DNA of 64,000 bases from assembly GCA_019752635.1 (NCBI GenBank), contig JAIELX010000060.1:1-64000 (forward strand). Direction: 5' to 3'. The notes beneath the pieces are model-generated. The model was given only the letters and a program-made list of their open reading frames with translations. It was not told where the DNA came from and did no database searches. Origin of the DNA: Candidatus Obscuribacterales bacterium (GTDB lineage: Bacteria; Cyanobacteriota; Vampirovibrionia; Obscuribacterales; Obscuribacteraceae). Of the stretch, positions 1 to 9,623 are shown piece by piece. The position numbers and the translations under genes were made by a program. Positions within the stretch are counted from its first letter, which is position 1. Each line of letters begins with the position of its first letter.

Positions 1-831
1 GCGCAAAGTCAGTACAATGGCGCTCCGGGACAAGCCCAAGCTTATCCGCAAACGTATGCACCGCAACAAGTTCCAGCTGGACAGTATCCTCAGCAGAATC
101 TTCAGTACGGGCAGAACCCCCAAAACTATTCTCAGGGCAATAATTCGCAACAATTTTACCCCGGTCAGCAAGGTCAGAATCAGCCTCCAGGGCTAGTTGG
201 CGGAGCTCCGGCGTACGGCAGTCAGCCGCAATCGTTTAATGGCGGCTATTCTCAGCCTCAGCAGTACCAGCAACAAAGTCCGACCATTTACGGATACGCT
301 GCAGATGTACAGCAGCAGCAAACAGGAAACGCTCCGCCTCAGAGTTTCCAGCAACAGTATCCCGCTCAAACACCGCAACAGGGATACCAACCTCAGTATC
401 CACAGCAGCAACCGGTACCGGCGATGGGTTATCAGCCGGGAGCGACCCAGCAGCCCCCCGGGCTCGGGCTGCAGCAAACTGCTGACGCGTACTTCGACCA
501 GGGGCAGCCGTCTGGAGCGGCATCAGGCGGTGAAGCGCCTGCATCCGGTGGCGGAGGTGGTCTCGGCGGCAAGTTGGCCGCTGGTGCGAAGACTCTAGCC
601 GGCGTTGCAGTGCCGATGGCCACAGGGTTCCTCATGACGCAAGCGGCTAACAAGCAAGCTAAACGAATGGGCATTCCCAGCGGAGGAATGTTCGGAAACG
701 GAGGCTATGGTGGTTACGGAGTCAGTCCCTACGGTATGAGTCCTTACGGTATACCAGGTGGCTTCGGCGGATCGCCGCTGGGTGGATTCGGTGGCGGCGG
801 ACTCATGAACGGGCTTTTGGGACGGTTCTAA
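1..831 (+). CDS. Pro/Gln/Tyr-rich low-complexity protein, 5' end cut by window
   Basis: The reading frame is open from base 1 to a TAA at 829-831, so the gene starts before the window; the visible part is 276 residues. The first 150 or so residues are a Q/P/Y/G/N-rich low-complexity stretch with recurrent YPQ, PQQ and QQYP patches. It is followed by a Gly/Ala-rich segment (GGGGGLGGKLAAGAKT), a short Ala/Val-rich helix (residues about 200-220) and a Gly/Tyr-rich tail with repeated YGGYG and SPYG motifs ending in LLGRF. No enzymatic motif is visible. The composition resembles disordered scaffold or surface proteins. A compositionally similar but longer protein lies near the other end of the window (60027-61547). 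I do not recognise the family. The missing N-terminus could hold a domain. Confidence 0.75.
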   Translation, partial: AQSQYNGAPGQAQAYPQTYAPQQVPAGQYPQQNLQYGQNPQNYSQGNNSQQFYPGQQGQNQPPGLVGGAPAYGSQPQSFNGGYSQPQQYQQQSPTIYGYAADVQQQQTGNAPPQSFQQQYPAQTPQQGYQPQYPQQQPVPAMGYQPGATQQPPGLGLQQTADAYFDQGQPSGAASGGEAPASGGGGGLGGKLAAGAKTLAGVAVPMATGFLMTQAANKQAKRMGIPSGGMFGNGGYGGYGVSPYGMSPYGIPGGFGGSPLGGFGGGGLMNGLLGRF

Positions 832-840
832 CTAGAACCG
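823..840. terminator. Small inverted repeat between convergent genes
   Basis: CGGTTCTA and TAGAACCG are perfect 8-base arms separated by two bases, overlapping the stop codon of the left gene and lying 8 bases before the stop of the convergent gene. There is no U-tract, so terminator function is only suggested by position. Confidence 0.3.
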
Positions 841-848
841 CCTGCAAA

Positions 849-3206
849 CTAGTACACGGTGATGATGCGATTACCGAATGTCAAGCCGTCGACAGCTTGT
901 GCATATTCTGCAGAGCTCTTGCGCCCGGTCAGCAAGAACATTCGAAAGGTTCCAGTCTGTTCGCCGGAGTCTGATGAAAGATCCGTGGAGGACTGTTGCC
1001 GCTCTTGCTCCACAAGATAGCAGTTTGCCTGCCTTGCGGGCAAACCGATTATATCGACGGGGCGTCCGTCGCGTGGTCCGAACCCCGCTTGTATCTTGCA
1101 CACTGCGAATGCGTGCAGTGATGGTAAGTGAATTCGGTTCGTGACAGCGGAGGCGTTTCTGTAGTCACCATAGATAGTGGCTGTACCTTTGGCCGGACCT
1201 GCAAGTACGATTTGATTCCACCCCCCGCCAACCAAGGAACGAGGGATATTGACCATTCGCCATTGACGCAATTCATCGCGAGTCACACCTTCCGCGTCTG
1301 CTTGGCTCTGTACTGTGTGCAGCAGGGTCTGTTGGTATCTGTAAGGGTTTGGAACATCGTAAATCGAATGTGTCTTGAAGGGAACCTTAGTCCCGTTGAT
1401 GGTGAGGATGCACTGGTCCAGATTCGGGGCATCAGCATCAATCAGAATCGACACGAAATCAGGTTCGCCGAATTGGTTCCACTGTTGTGGCGGAACGAGA
1501 ACGTTTCTTACGGCCATCATATTCGCGCCTAGAGTGGACTTCCATTCGCCCCGGTCGCGAGTATTCAGACCGAAAGCCACACCCATGGCTAGACAAACAA
1601 CAACAGAAAAGACGCCCAATATAGCTGTCATCTGCGACGCCTTCTTGTTGTCAGCGATGCGACCCATCTCGACCAGAGCAATGCTCAACGTTGTTAGAAC
1701 CGCTCCTGAGCGGACCAGGCTTTCAACTAAGAGTGCCGCGCTGAAACTGAGCTTGAACTGCACTAGATGTGGTGCGAGGCTTAGATGTGCAACTATAACG
1801 GTTCCGAACAGGCAGGGAAGCCATTTTTTGAGGAATTGCGCGCTTGTTCGAGACAAGAAGAAAATCGCTAAGAGTATCAAAAACGGCGTTGCTGAAAAGG
1901 CGTATCGAGGAATCGCTTCGAACGGAACGAACACCAGATGCCCGAGTACTGCTGCTGCGGACACTAAGGAAAGCCGCAGCGCAACCGGATTTGGTGTTTC
2001 GCGTCGAGTCGAAGTGCTCGCGCCGGAATTTGCAGTGAGACTATAAAAAACACCGCACACTGCCGCCAGCAGTATTGATTGATGAATGGCGGCGTTCAAG
2101 TCGAGTGCAAATGGCGGGAGACTGCTCGAAAAGTCGTTCCAGGGTTGCCAAAACAGCCTCGCGGATTTTCGTATCGTCATTCCGATGTACTCGGCAGGAT
2201 GGCTATAGAAAACTCCATAAATTATGGATAGCGGCTTATCAAAATAGTTCAAGTCCAGCAGCGGAGGAATGGGAATGGCAGACCAGCCGTCCGTCTCTAT
2301 ATCGGATCCCAGGGCTATATTCCAGCCGGGCATGCGGCTTGGCAGCAGCTGCAAACTTCCCGACGCAAAGAGATTGAAAAGTCCCCAGGGGACAAACACT
2401 GCCGCTATGCCTGAGGACAATGACGCCAGCCTGGTCATCAACGCTCTGCATGAAAGTCGCTGTGCAAAAGCAATAATTGTCATTAACAGCGCCACCGGTG
2501 CCAGGGCGGGTTTGGACAAAATCAGCAACGCCGCTACGACGCCGAAACCAAAAGTGTTGAACATTGATTTGGCGTGCGACCCGGGAATTGTCGGCTGCGT
2601 CGCGTCACCAAAACTTGAGCAGGACAAATTGCGGTGCGCCGACAGGGTCAACAGAATCAGTAGTGTGGTTGTTACTGTTTCCGTCAAGTAGCGGCTCGCC
2701 GCCATAATGGCAGCTGGTGATACGGCGAAAAGAATAGATGCGGCAAGTGCAGTTACCGCCGCCGATCGGTCTGTGCCTCCAGCTAGTTTCTTTGCCAGTC
2801 TAAAGAGCAGTGAGGAATTGATTCCGTGCAAAATACATTGTGTAAAAACCAGAATCTCAGGATTGGAGGCGTTTGGAGGGTGGCCGGTTAACATACAGAC
2901 TATTCCTCCCAGCAGCGGCAAGACGGGGCCATCTAAGCTGAGATAGGCGGAGAGCTCCTTCAGGACACTGAGGTCACCGGTGAAGGCTTTATAGAGCAGC
3001 TCCGTTGATTGAAAGTAGTGCGCAGAATCAAAGACCAGGGTGGTCCGGTTTCCCTCAATGCGAAAGAAGACCAATGATGCTGCCAGAGCAACAACGAATG
3101 GTATTGCGCTTAGTGCACTTGAGTATTTGTCTAACGGATGCGCTGATTTCAGCCGTTCTCTATCTTTTACTAACTTTGACTGAACTGGCGCCGTGTTATT
3201 GGTCAC
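849..3206 (-). CDS. Polytopic membrane protein, probable GT-C (ArnT/PMT-like) glycosyltransferase
   Basis: This 785-residue protein has about 12 hydrophobic segments between residues 33 and 555, then a soluble C-terminal domain of about 220 residues likely to face outside the cytoplasm. The first external loop carries an acidic motif (FDSAHYFQS, near residue 60), where GT-C glycosyltransferases of the ArnT/PMT type have their catalytic Asp. The segment around residues 150-180 (SPAAIMAASRYLTET) is also typical of that superfamily. By family knowledge such enzymes move a sugar from a polyprenyl-phosphate donor onto lipids or proteins outside the membrane. The predicted start is GTG with a weak ribosome binding site, so the start is uncertain. 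The exact substrate cannot be read. It runs convergent to the left-edge gene and lies downstream of the NarL-type regulator on the same strand. Confidence 0.65.
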   Translation of the reverse strand: MTNNTAPVQSKLVKDRERLKSAHPLDKYSSALSAIPFVVALAASLVFFRIEGNRTTLVFDSAHYFQSTELLYKAFTGDLSVLKELSAYLSLDGPVLPLLGGIVCMLTGHPPNASNPEILVFTQCILHGINSSLLFRLAKKLAGGTDRSAAVTALAASILFAVSPAAIMAASRYLTETVTTTLLILLTLSAHRNLSCSSFGDATQPTIPGSHAKSMFNTFGFGVVAALLILSKPALAPVALLMTIIAFAQRLSCRALMTRLASLSSGIAAVFVPWGLFNLFASGSLQLLPSRMPGWNIALGSDIETDGWSAIPIPPLLDLNYFDKPLSIIYGVFYSHPAEYIGMTIRKSARLFWQPWNDFSSSLPPFALDLNAAIHQSILLAAVCGVFYSLTANSGASTSTRRETPNPVALRLSLVSAAAVLGHLVFVPFEAIPRYAFSATPFLILLAIFFLSRTSAQFLKKWLPCLFGTVIVAHLSLAPHLVQFKLSFSAALLVESLVRSGAVLTTLSIALVEMGRIADNKKASQMTAILGVFSVVVCLAMGVAFGLNTRDRGEWKSTLGANMMAVRNVLVPPQQWNQFGEPDFVSILIDADAPNLDQCILTINGTKVPFKTHSIYDVPNPYRYQQTLLHTVQSQADAEGVTRDELRQWRMVNIPRSLVGGGWNQIVLAGPAKGTATIYGDYRNASAVTNRIHLPSLHAFAVCKIQAGFGPRDGRPVDIIGLPARQANCYLVEQERQQSSTDLSSDSGEQTGTFRMFLLTGRKSSAEYAQAVDGLTFGNRIITVY

Positions 3207-3274
3207 GAAAAATCTCGAGCAGCTATTGCTCCCTTAGTTTATCCGCATCACTTGTGATCCTCATTAGCTGCGGT

Positions 3275-3985
3275 TTAGATCCAGCCTGCTCTCATGGCTT
3301 TTACTGCTGCTTCAGTTCTTCCGGACACGGAAAGTTTCTCTAAAATGTGCTCGACATGGGTTCTGACCGTTGAAACGCTTATCACCAGCTTGTCTGCTAT
3401 CTCTTTGTTGCTTAATCCGTCGCCCATTAACTTCAATACTTCTGTCTCACGCTGAGACAAGGGCGATTCGTGTTCGGGGGGGGCTCCGTTGCGGGTGCCG
3501 AAGGCGCCCAAGAATATTTTGGCTATCCGGGGGTCCAACCAGGCGGCACCGTCCGCAACCGTTGTTATTGCAAGGCGCAGGCGTTCCCCTGGCGTGTCTT
3601 TGATGCAGTATCCGTTTGCACCGGCTGATAGTGCGGCGAAAATCTCTTCTTCATGCTCGTGAGAGGTCAGCATCATTACTTTGATTGTCGGATTCTCGGC
3701 TTGAATTCTTCTTGTAGCCTCTATGCCGTCAATGCCCGGCAGACCTATGTCCATAAGAACCAGATCCGGTCTGCAGTCCTTCATGCTTGCTACGGCGGTT
3801 TCACCGTCTCCGGCTTCTCCGACGACTTCGATCTTTGGATCTGCACGCAATGCAGATTTCAGACCATGCCGAAACAGCTCCTGATCTTCCACCAGGTAAA
3901 CACGAATTACGTTTCGTTCATTAGTTGTCACAACTGCCAGTCCCACGTTAACTATACTTAGGCGAACTCCTAAAGTATTGCACAA
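3275..3985 (-). CDS. NarL/FixJ-type response regulator
   Basis: Residues about 28-145 form a receiver domain with the acidic pair (VEDQ), the phospho-acceptor Asp in VLMDIGLPGIDG, the Thr/Ser switch (MLTSHE) and the Lys (CIKDTPGE). Residues about 165-236 form a LuxR-type helix-turn-helix (LSQRETEVLKLMGDGLSNKE, then VSTVRTHVEHILEKL). It should be a phosphorylation-controlled DNA-binding regulator. The outer start is TTG at 3985 with AGGA a few bases upstream. A GTG at 3931 with GGGA upstream gives 218 residues, the usual family length, and is a fair alternative. A run of eight C on the coding strand (3476-3483 on +) lies in the inter-domain linker. It is divergent from the REC-histidine kinase fusion starting at 4190, a possible partner, but this is not shown. 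Confidence 0.9.
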   Translation of the reverse strand: MCNTLGVRLSIVNVGLAVVTTNERNVIRVYLVEDQELFRHGLKSALRADPKIEVVGEAGDGETAVASMKDCRPDLVLMDIGLPGIDGIEATRRIQAENPTIKVMMLTSHEHEEEIFAALSAGANGYCIKDTPGERLRLAITTVADGAAWLDPRIAKIFLGAFGTRNGAPPEHESPLSQRETEVLKLMGDGLSNKEIADKLVISVSTVRTHVEHILEKLSVSGRTEAAVKAMRAGWI

Positions 3986-4189
3986 AAGTGTCCTAATCTT
4001 TCCATGCGCTCCGGAGGCTGGAAGCCCGACCGCTTCCGCGAGGAGGCCCGCGGCGCCATCGCAGCCGCCGCTCCGGCGTCACAGGTCCGATACAGTTGAG
4101 AGGCGATGGATGCACAAGCATGTGGAAAGGCGTGCTGCTGGAGGGAATATGTCAAGGATGGGTGGGTGGTTGGACGCGGAGCACAGCGA

Positions 4190-5260
4190 GTGAAGATTTT
4201 AATTGCCGACGATGATAAGAACATCAGACGGGTGCTGGGCATCATCTTGTCTCGTGAGGGTTTCGAGACCGTCATGGCGGAGGATGGCAACCAGGCGCTG
4301 GAGATTTTGGAATCAGCTGACGCTCCGCGGTTGGCCGTGATCGACTGGATGATGCCAGGATTGGACGGTCCTGGAGTTTGCAGGCGAGTGCGAGCCAGTC
4401 AGACGGAAGAAACCTACAAATACCTGGTGCTTCTAACCGCCCGTGGTGCACAAACCGATGTCATTTCCGGAATGAATGCCGGGGCGGATGATTATGTGGT
4501 GAAGCCGTTTGATGAACAAGAGCTTCGAGTGCGGTTGCGAGCCGGCAAGCGTATCGTTGATTTGCAGCAACAGTTGGTGCAGCGCAACGAGACATTGAAG
4601 GATTTCGTTTATGCACTTTCCCACGACATGCGTACGCCTCTTCTGGCATTGGATTTGACCATCAGCCAGGCTCTAGGCGAGAGCTTCGGTCCACTTCCGG
4701 AAGAGTACATGTCGATACTGCGTAAATCGCGTTGTACGGTTAAGGAGCTGTCGACGATGACCAATACTCTTCTCGGTGTTGGACGATTCGAGCATGGTGC
4801 GGACGCGAAGGAATCCGCTCATGTTGATTTACGAACAGTCTTGAATGGTTGTGTTACTGAATTGGAGCCAATATGGGCCGATAAGGGCGTTAGTGTCAGC
4901 CTGGAGATCGACCCGGTGGCGACGGTGATTGGTGATCAACAAATGCTTCGCCGGATGTTGTTGAATTTGCTGGATAACGCTATCAAATTTACTCCGGCCG
5001 GCAAGGCGATCAAAATTACATTGCAAAAAGCAGACGGGACGATGCAGGTGTCGGTCCGTGATGGTGGGGAGGGAGTGCCGGCGGAAGATCAGCCGTATCT
5101 CTTTCAACGTTTCGCCGTGCGACGGCACCGCCACAAAGGCGTCGGTACAGGATTGGGTCTGTTTCTGTGCAGGCGAATTGCCGAAGAACATGGCGGCACT
5201 ATCGCTTATCAGAATAGCGATGACGCAGGAAGCTGTTTCATTGTTACTTTGCCCGTGTGA
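4190..5260 (+). CDS. Soluble receiver-histidine kinase fusion
   Basis: The protein of 356 residues begins with a receiver domain (KILIADDD, phospho-acceptor Asp in VIDWMMPGLDG, KPFDE), followed by a short coiled linker. A HisKA domain follows with the phospho-acceptor His at about residue 145 (YALSHDMRTPLLAL), then a HATPase_c domain with an N box (NLLDNAIKFTP), G1 (DGGEGVP) and G2 (GTGLGLFLCRRI). No membrane segment is present, so the kinase is cytoplasmic and probably controlled by phosphorylation of its own receiver. The chosen start is GTG 4190, which begins exactly at the receiver and has GGAG eight bases upstream; the frame is open further left to 4106, but those residues do not fit the domain. 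It is divergent from the NarL-type regulator at 3275-3985. Confidence 0.88.
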   Translation: MKILIADDDKNIRRVLGIILSREGFETVMAEDGNQALEILESADAPRLAVIDWMMPGLDGPGVCRRVRASQTEETYKYLVLLTARGAQTDVISGMNAGADDYVVKPFDEQELRVRLRAGKRIVDLQQQLVQRNETLKDFVYALSHDMRTPLLALDLTISQALGESFGPLPEEYMSILRKSRCTVKELSTMTNTLLGVGRFEHGADAKESAHVDLRTVLNGCVTELEPIWADKGVSVSLEIDPVATVIGDQQMLRRMLLNLLDNAIKFTPAGKAIKITLQKADGTMQVSVRDGGEGVPAEDQPYLFQRFAVRRHRHKGVGTGLGLFLCRRIAEEHGGTIAYQNSDDAGSCFIVTLPV

Positions 5261-5397
5261 TTTCAAGAAATTTTCAGACTTGCGCCGTAATGTTCTAATA
5301 GCGAATGAGCTACTACCCCTTCATCATCCCTCCTTAGCTCATGCGCTCTGTGACTCGTCGATTCGCCCCCTGCAACCCCTTCGATTAGTCGCGGGAA

Positions 5398-5434
5398 GGG
5401 AACCAACTGTCGATTAGTTCGGCAGTTGGTTCTC
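5398..5434. terminator. Hairpin between convergent genes
   Basis: Arms GAACCAACTG (5400-5409) and CAGTTGGTTC (5423-5432) form a perfect 10-bp stem with a 13-base loop, between the stops of the convergent kinase and TPR genes. U-tracts are short on both sides. Bidirectional termination is the simplest reading. Confidence 0.6.
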
Positions 5435-5453
5435 GATTTGAGCCGACTTTATG

Positions 5454-7190
5454 TTAATCAGTCGAGGTTCGATGAACTGTTCTATTCTTGAGGAGTTCCA
5501 TGTTCTTGTTCAGTTGCGCCCGGTGTGCGGCTGAAAGCTTGCTTCCCAAAGGAGGGATTTTGCAAATAAGTCGGTAAAGTTGTCCTGCTTGTGAGTCGTA
5601 ACCCATCTGTAAGCAAGTATCGCCAAGCATCATGGCGTAAGGCAACGCGCATTTGAGCTGTTCCGTTTTCGCGTTCGTGAGTGTCTTGATGACACTATCT
5701 GTAAGGTCCATGGCCTCGGCATTCTTCTTTTCGCTTAGAAGCACCGTGATCAAACACTGACTCGCCGATATCGTCTTTTCGTCTGCGCTGCCGTAGCGGG
5801 TTTGAGCACCCAGCAGCACAGCTCTATACATTTGCTCGGCTGCTGTCAAATTGCGGGTCATTTGATAAACCTGAGCCAACTCGAAAACTGCATGCATCCC
5901 CCTCTTCGAGCTTGCATACTTCGGTACCACGATTGCTTTTGCCTCGTCCGCCACTTTATTGGCTTGGGCGTAACTCCCGCAGGACACTAAAGCTCGCGCT
6001 ATTGCAGCCAGTATGTCAGCGGCTTGGATGCTATCGGGACCGAACAGCTTGCACCGTAAAGCGTGGTGGGCTGCCAGCGCGGGAAGCGCTCTTTTCCCTT
6101 GGTTGGATATGACATAGTATGTTGCTAACTGCGCAAGAGCCTGATCTAAGTCAAAGGCGCCGGCATCTTCTTCCGCCAGGTTCACAAGTCTGGTGGCGCG
6201 CTGACAAGCAATTTCTGCTTCGGTTACTCTGCCCGTCATCAGGTAAACGTTGGCAAGTTGGGAGAATGTTTTGACTGCACGGTCAGAGCGTTCCGGCAGA
6301 TTGATGGTGGCTTGTTCGCAGACAATCAGGCACGTCTCTGCTTCTTTCCAGCGCTTCTCCGACATAAAAACCAGTGCGTCGGCCATGCTCTCTTGCCACG
6401 CTTGATCTGCTACTACATCAGGTGCCGCAAGAGGTGTGCCAATTGCCTTCAGCATCCCAAGATAGCGCGCTGAAATTTCACTTGTTGCCAGTTCCGAGTA
6501 CTTCGACAATCTTGCTAGCTTTAACGCTTTCTTGAAGCACATTCCAGCTTGATCGTACTTCTTTTGTTGCACATAAGTTCGCGCCAGATTGTCTAATGCT
6601 CTGACTTCTTCTTGTCCTAGAAAATTGTCCCTCAATGTGCCATCGTCCGTTACCTTGCACAGTCCGTCGTAGACTTTGATTGCCCGTTCGAAGCGGACTG
6701 CGGCAAGATCGAACTTCCGCTCTCCGGCGTACATTAGTGCCATTGAACTGAGTATGCGCGCGGTATCTTGCCGAACAAGAGTGAGCATTACCGCTTCGCG
6801 GGAGCTATGCGCCACATTTTTCAGAATTGCAAGCGCTCTGTTGTAGAACTCTTCTGCTTCAGCGTGGTTTCCCAGCTTGCGATTCGCATCAGCCAACTGC
6901 GAAAGAGAGACTCCCAATCGAAAGTCATTGGACCCAAGCGACTCCGCTTCAAAGACTGCGTCTTTAAACAGTTCTGCGGCTCGCTTATAGTCTCTCTTAA
7001 AATAGGCGCTTTCCCCGGCGACTCTGTACTTCTCCCAGTAGCGCAACCTGTAATCGCGATTCCAGCTCTGCCCGGCGCAGGCGTTAAGCAGTGAAGCGCA
7101 GATAACGATCACGGCGGTGCTGGATGCAATCGGTCTTGCATCTTGAGGTGGATCAGTGATCGGTAGTTTGCCGGACAATGTAGGGCTCAT
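5454..7190 (-). CDS. TPR-repeat lipoprotein
   Basis: The 578-residue product has a hydrophobic segment at about residues 24-38 ending in a lipobox (SLLNAC), so it should be exported and lipid-anchored. The rest is helical TPR-type repeats, for example GESAYFKRDYKRAAELFKDA, GNHAEAEEFYNRALAILKN, KKYDQAGMCFKKALKLARLS and TRNLTAAEQMYRAVLLGAQ. The repeat unit is of the roughly 42-residue kinesin-light-chain-like type rather than the 34-residue type. Such proteins act as binding scaffolds. No catalytic motif is seen. It is divergent from the PhoB-type regulator at 7312. Five or more exported TPR proteins occur in this window, so this appears to be an expanded family. Confidence 0.8.
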   Translation of the reverse strand: MSPTLSGKLPITDPPQDARPIASSTAVIVICASLLNACAGQSWNRDYRLRYWEKYRVAGESAYFKRDYKRAAELFKDAVFEAESLGSNDFRLGVSLSQLADANRKLGNHAEAEEFYNRALAILKNVAHSSREAVMLTLVRQDTARILSSMALMYAGERKFDLAAVRFERAIKVYDGLCKVTDDGTLRDNFLGQEEVRALDNLARTYVQQKKYDQAGMCFKKALKLARLSKYSELATSEISARYLGMLKAIGTPLAAPDVVADQAWQESMADALVFMSEKRWKEAETCLIVCEQATINLPERSDRAVKTFSQLANVYLMTGRVTEAEIACQRATRLVNLAEEDAGAFDLDQALAQLATYYVISNQGKRALPALAAHHALRCKLFGPDSIQAADILAAIARALVSCGSYAQANKVADEAKAIVVPKYASSKRGMHAVFELAQVYQMTRNLTAAEQMYRAVLLGAQTRYGSADEKTISASQCLITVLLSEKKNAEAMDLTDSVIKTLTNAKTEQLKCALPYAMMLGDTCLQMGYDSQAGQLYRLICKIPPLGSKLSAAHRAQLNKNMELLKNRTVHRTSTD

Positions 7191-7238
7191 CTCCGTTGCA
7201 TGCAGATATGATATGCCCTTCTAACCGGCGGGTTTGAC

Positions 7239-7244
7239 TATAAT
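7239..7244 (+). promoter_or_regulatory. Candidate -10 box for the PhoB-type regulator
   Basis: A perfect TATAAT lies 67 bases before the ATG at 7312 in a divergent intergenic region. The preceding bases (TTTGAC) give a near-extended -10, while the position 17 bases upstream (CCCTTC) is a poor -35. Confidence 0.4.
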
Positions 7245-7311
7245 CGCTACAGGGCAGTATTACTTAAGGCCTTGCCCGTGAAACTCCGAAGGTTGCCAGT
7301 GGAGGCGACGA

Positions 7312-7989
7312 ATGGCGAAAATTCTCGTCGTCGAAGATGATGTGGACCTGAGCAGTAAGGTTAGCGAGTGGCTTTCGTTTGAGCAGCACTTAGTCGAAGT
7401 TGTTTACGACGGGCAAGAAGCTTACGACCGCTTGCGCGTGTACTCTTACGAATGTGTGATTCTGGATTGGGATTTGCCGAAAATGACCGGCTTGGAAGTT
7501 TGCAAGCAATTCCGCAATCATGGCGGGCATACGCCGATTCTAATGTTGACAGGAAAAGATGCTATTGCCGAAAAGGAAGCTGGGCTTGATGCCGGTGCTG
7601 ATGATTACCTGACCAAACCGTTCCATCTGAAGGAGCTTTCTGCTCGAATTCGTGCGCTGCTAAGACGACCCGTTCAGAGTTACACCGGGGGGACGATAAA
7701 AACGGGTGAACTTGAGCTTGATCCATTGTCACGACGAGTTACTCGAAATGGCAGCGAGATTATTCTTCAACCGAAGGAATACGCTCTTCTGGAGTTCTTC
7801 ATGAGGCATCCGAACGAGGTTTTTAGTCCGGATGCTTTAATCAATCGAGTGTGGAATTCGGAAAGTGACACGTCTGCCGACACTATCTACACCTATATGA
7901 AAGTGCTGCGAAGGAAAATATCACCAGAGGCACCGGGCTCACTCATCAAGACTGTTCATGGCGTTGGATACAAATTGGAATCGAAGTAA
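7312..7989 (+). CDS. OmpR/PhoB-type response regulator
   Basis: The 225-residue protein has a receiver domain (KILVVEDD, phospho-acceptor Asp in VILDWDLPKMTG, MLTGKD, KPFHLKEL) and a C-terminal winged helix from about residue 125 (TGELELDPLSRRVTRNG, LQPKEYALLEFFMRHPN, HGVGYKLES). It should be a phosphorylation-controlled transcription factor that binds direct repeats. The start is clear: ATG with GGAGG 7 bases upstream. The convergent membrane histidine kinase at 8082-9590 is the nearest kinase and a possible partner, though cognate pairs are usually co-directional. Confidence 0.93.
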   Translation: MAKILVVEDDVDLSSKVSEWLSFEQHLVEVVYDGQEAYDRLRVYSYECVILDWDLPKMTGLEVCKQFRNHGGHTPILMLTGKDAIAEKEAGLDAGADDYLTKPFHLKELSARIRALLRRPVQSYTGGTIKTGELELDPLSRRVTRNGSEIILQPKEYALLEFFMRHPNEVFSPDALINRVWNSESDTSADTIYTYMKVLRRKISPEAPGSLIKTVHGVGYKLESK

Positions 7990-8081
7990 GTTGCCTGTTC
8001 TCCTGGACGCTCTGACGAAGGGGACTCGCACTCGGCGAATTTCTTCCACCTGCATCGTCACGGGGACCGCGGGAGCGACTG

Positions 8082-9590
8082 TCAGCCAGGACAGTTCGGG
8101 GCAATCATCGATAATCTTTGTGAAGCGGGAATTCTAAACCAGAAAGTGCTTCCTTTACCTTGTTCGCTTTCGACACCGATTGATCCATCGTGAATCTCAA
8201 CCAGGGCCTTGCAGATTGCAAGACCAAGACCTGTTCCCTTCTTCGTCTTAGCGTCGGATAGTTCGACTTGCTGAAATCGCTCGAACACGCAAGCCTTGAA
8301 CTCCTCGGGAATGCCCCTTCCCTGGTCGATTACCCGGAGCTCTACCATGTCTTCGGGAGACGGGATTGCATTCAGTGTAACTGTCGAACCTTCCGGTGAA
8401 AACTTGATGGCGTTGGAGAGAAGGTTGATAACTACCTGAATCATGCGATCGCCATCGGCATAGATATCCAGATCTGTAGTTTCAATTTTGACCGTTACTT
8501 TTTGCTTGTCGGCAAAACCTTTTACTGCTTCGGCCGATCGCTCGAAGATTGACTGAACATCAGTGAGGCATCGTTCCACTCGCATTTGTCCTGCTTCCAT
8601 CTTTTCGATATCCAGCAGATCGTTTATCAGATTGATAAGTCGACCGGTATTGGTTTCTGCGTTCAAGACTTCTTTCTGTGCTTTCACGGGCAAAGTACCC
8701 ATGACTCCTTCGGATAGCAAAGTGAGTGATGCTTGCACCGATGTGAGCGGTGTCCTCAGATCATGACTCACCATTGAAACTAACTCTTGTTTGCGTCGGG
8801 CCGCTTCTGCTAAAGCATCGGCCATGTTATGAAAAACGGTATCGAGACGAGCGATCTCGTCTCCACCGCCGATGCGCTGATGCAACTTTTGCGAGCGTGA
8901 TAGTCGCTCGGTGTTGTCCATTAACACCGCCAGGCGCCTTGTGGTCCCTCTGTTGAATATCATTGCCAGGGCTACTGCCACAGCTATGTTGAAAGCGACT
9001 CCGCCGGCGATCCATTCGAGCACCAGTTCGCGCGACCTGGCTTCTTTGTATGTGTCGATTGACTCGGCTTTCTCTTGTTCGCGAACAAAACTACGTAGTT
9101 CGCCGCTCAAATCCGCCAGCACTTTTTCCATCGCTTCGCGCTCACTGCCTAGCCGCTTCAGAGACGAGGAATCAAGAATCATTTTGCTGCCTTGACCGAG
9201 CAGTTTTGACGCGCGATTACCGACTTTCTCAAGTCGCTCCAGGGCCTCTTTCTGGTTAGGACTATCGCGCAGTGAAATTTTGAGCGAAGTTATTCGGTTG
9301 GGAATTTCGTCAGATAGTTCTTTGTAGCGCTCCAGGAAAGGGTCTGCGCCGGTAGTGCCCCACATGTACATAGCGAAACCGGCATCGACAAAATCTTTCA
9401 ATAGGAGATTCGACTCCATGATTACGGTGCGCGAGTGACGCTCTTTGAGAATCTCGTGCTCGGCATTTCGGAGAAAAAGAAAAAGAATGCTCAAAAACAG
9501 CAATTGTGAAATAACTGGTACCGCTACCAGAATCAGACCTTTGTGAGATAGTTTAAGGTTTAAACGCATTAGGCCCCGCAAGAGCGCCAA
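8082..9590 (-). CDS. Membrane sensor histidine kinase with HAMP domain
   Basis: The 502-residue protein has a transmembrane segment at about 16-38, an extracytoplasmic helical sensor region (about 40-185, four-helix CHASE3-like), a second membrane segment (about 190-212) and a HAMP linker. A HisKA domain follows with the His in MVSHDLRTPLTSVQASLTLL, then a HATPase_c domain with an N box (NLLSNAIKFSPEGS), G1 (DQGRGIP) and G2 (GTGLGLAICKALVE). It should autophosphorylate in response to an envelope or ligand signal. Its catalytic core closely resembles that of the 1177-residue hybrid kinase at 11846, suggesting paralogy. The convergent neighbour is a PhoB-type regulator and the upstream gene on the same strand is the patatin at 9624-10646, which is separated by 33 bases and may share its transcript. 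Confidence 0.9.
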   Translation of the reverse strand: MALLRGLMRLNLKLSHKGLILVAVPVISQLLFLSILFLFLRNAEHEILKERHSRTVIMESNLLLKDFVDAGFAMYMWGTTGADPFLERYKELSDEIPNRITSLKISLRDSPNQKEALERLEKVGNRASKLLGQGSKMILDSSSLKRLGSEREAMEKVLADLSGELRSFVREQEKAESIDTYKEARSRELVLEWIAGGVAFNIAVAVALAMIFNRGTTRRLAVLMDNTERLSRSQKLHQRIGGGDEIARLDTVFHNMADALAEAARRKQELVSMVSHDLRTPLTSVQASLTLLSEGVMGTLPVKAQKEVLNAETNTGRLINLINDLLDIEKMEAGQMRVERCLTDVQSIFERSAEAVKGFADKQKVTVKIETTDLDIYADGDRMIQVVINLLSNAIKFSPEGSTVTLNAIPSPEDMVELRVIDQGRGIPEEFKACVFERFQQVELSDAKTKKGTGLGLAICKALVEIHDGSIGVESEQGKGSTFWFRIPASQRLSMIAPNCPG

Positions 9591-9623
9591 TGTATCTCTT
9601 ACCCGACATGGAGCACAACAATG

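Noticed and set aside
1128..2691. Long plus-strand open frames opposite the glycosyltransferase
   Set aside because: The minus-strand frame has clear membrane topology and motifs; the opposite frames lack ribosome binding sites and domain features.
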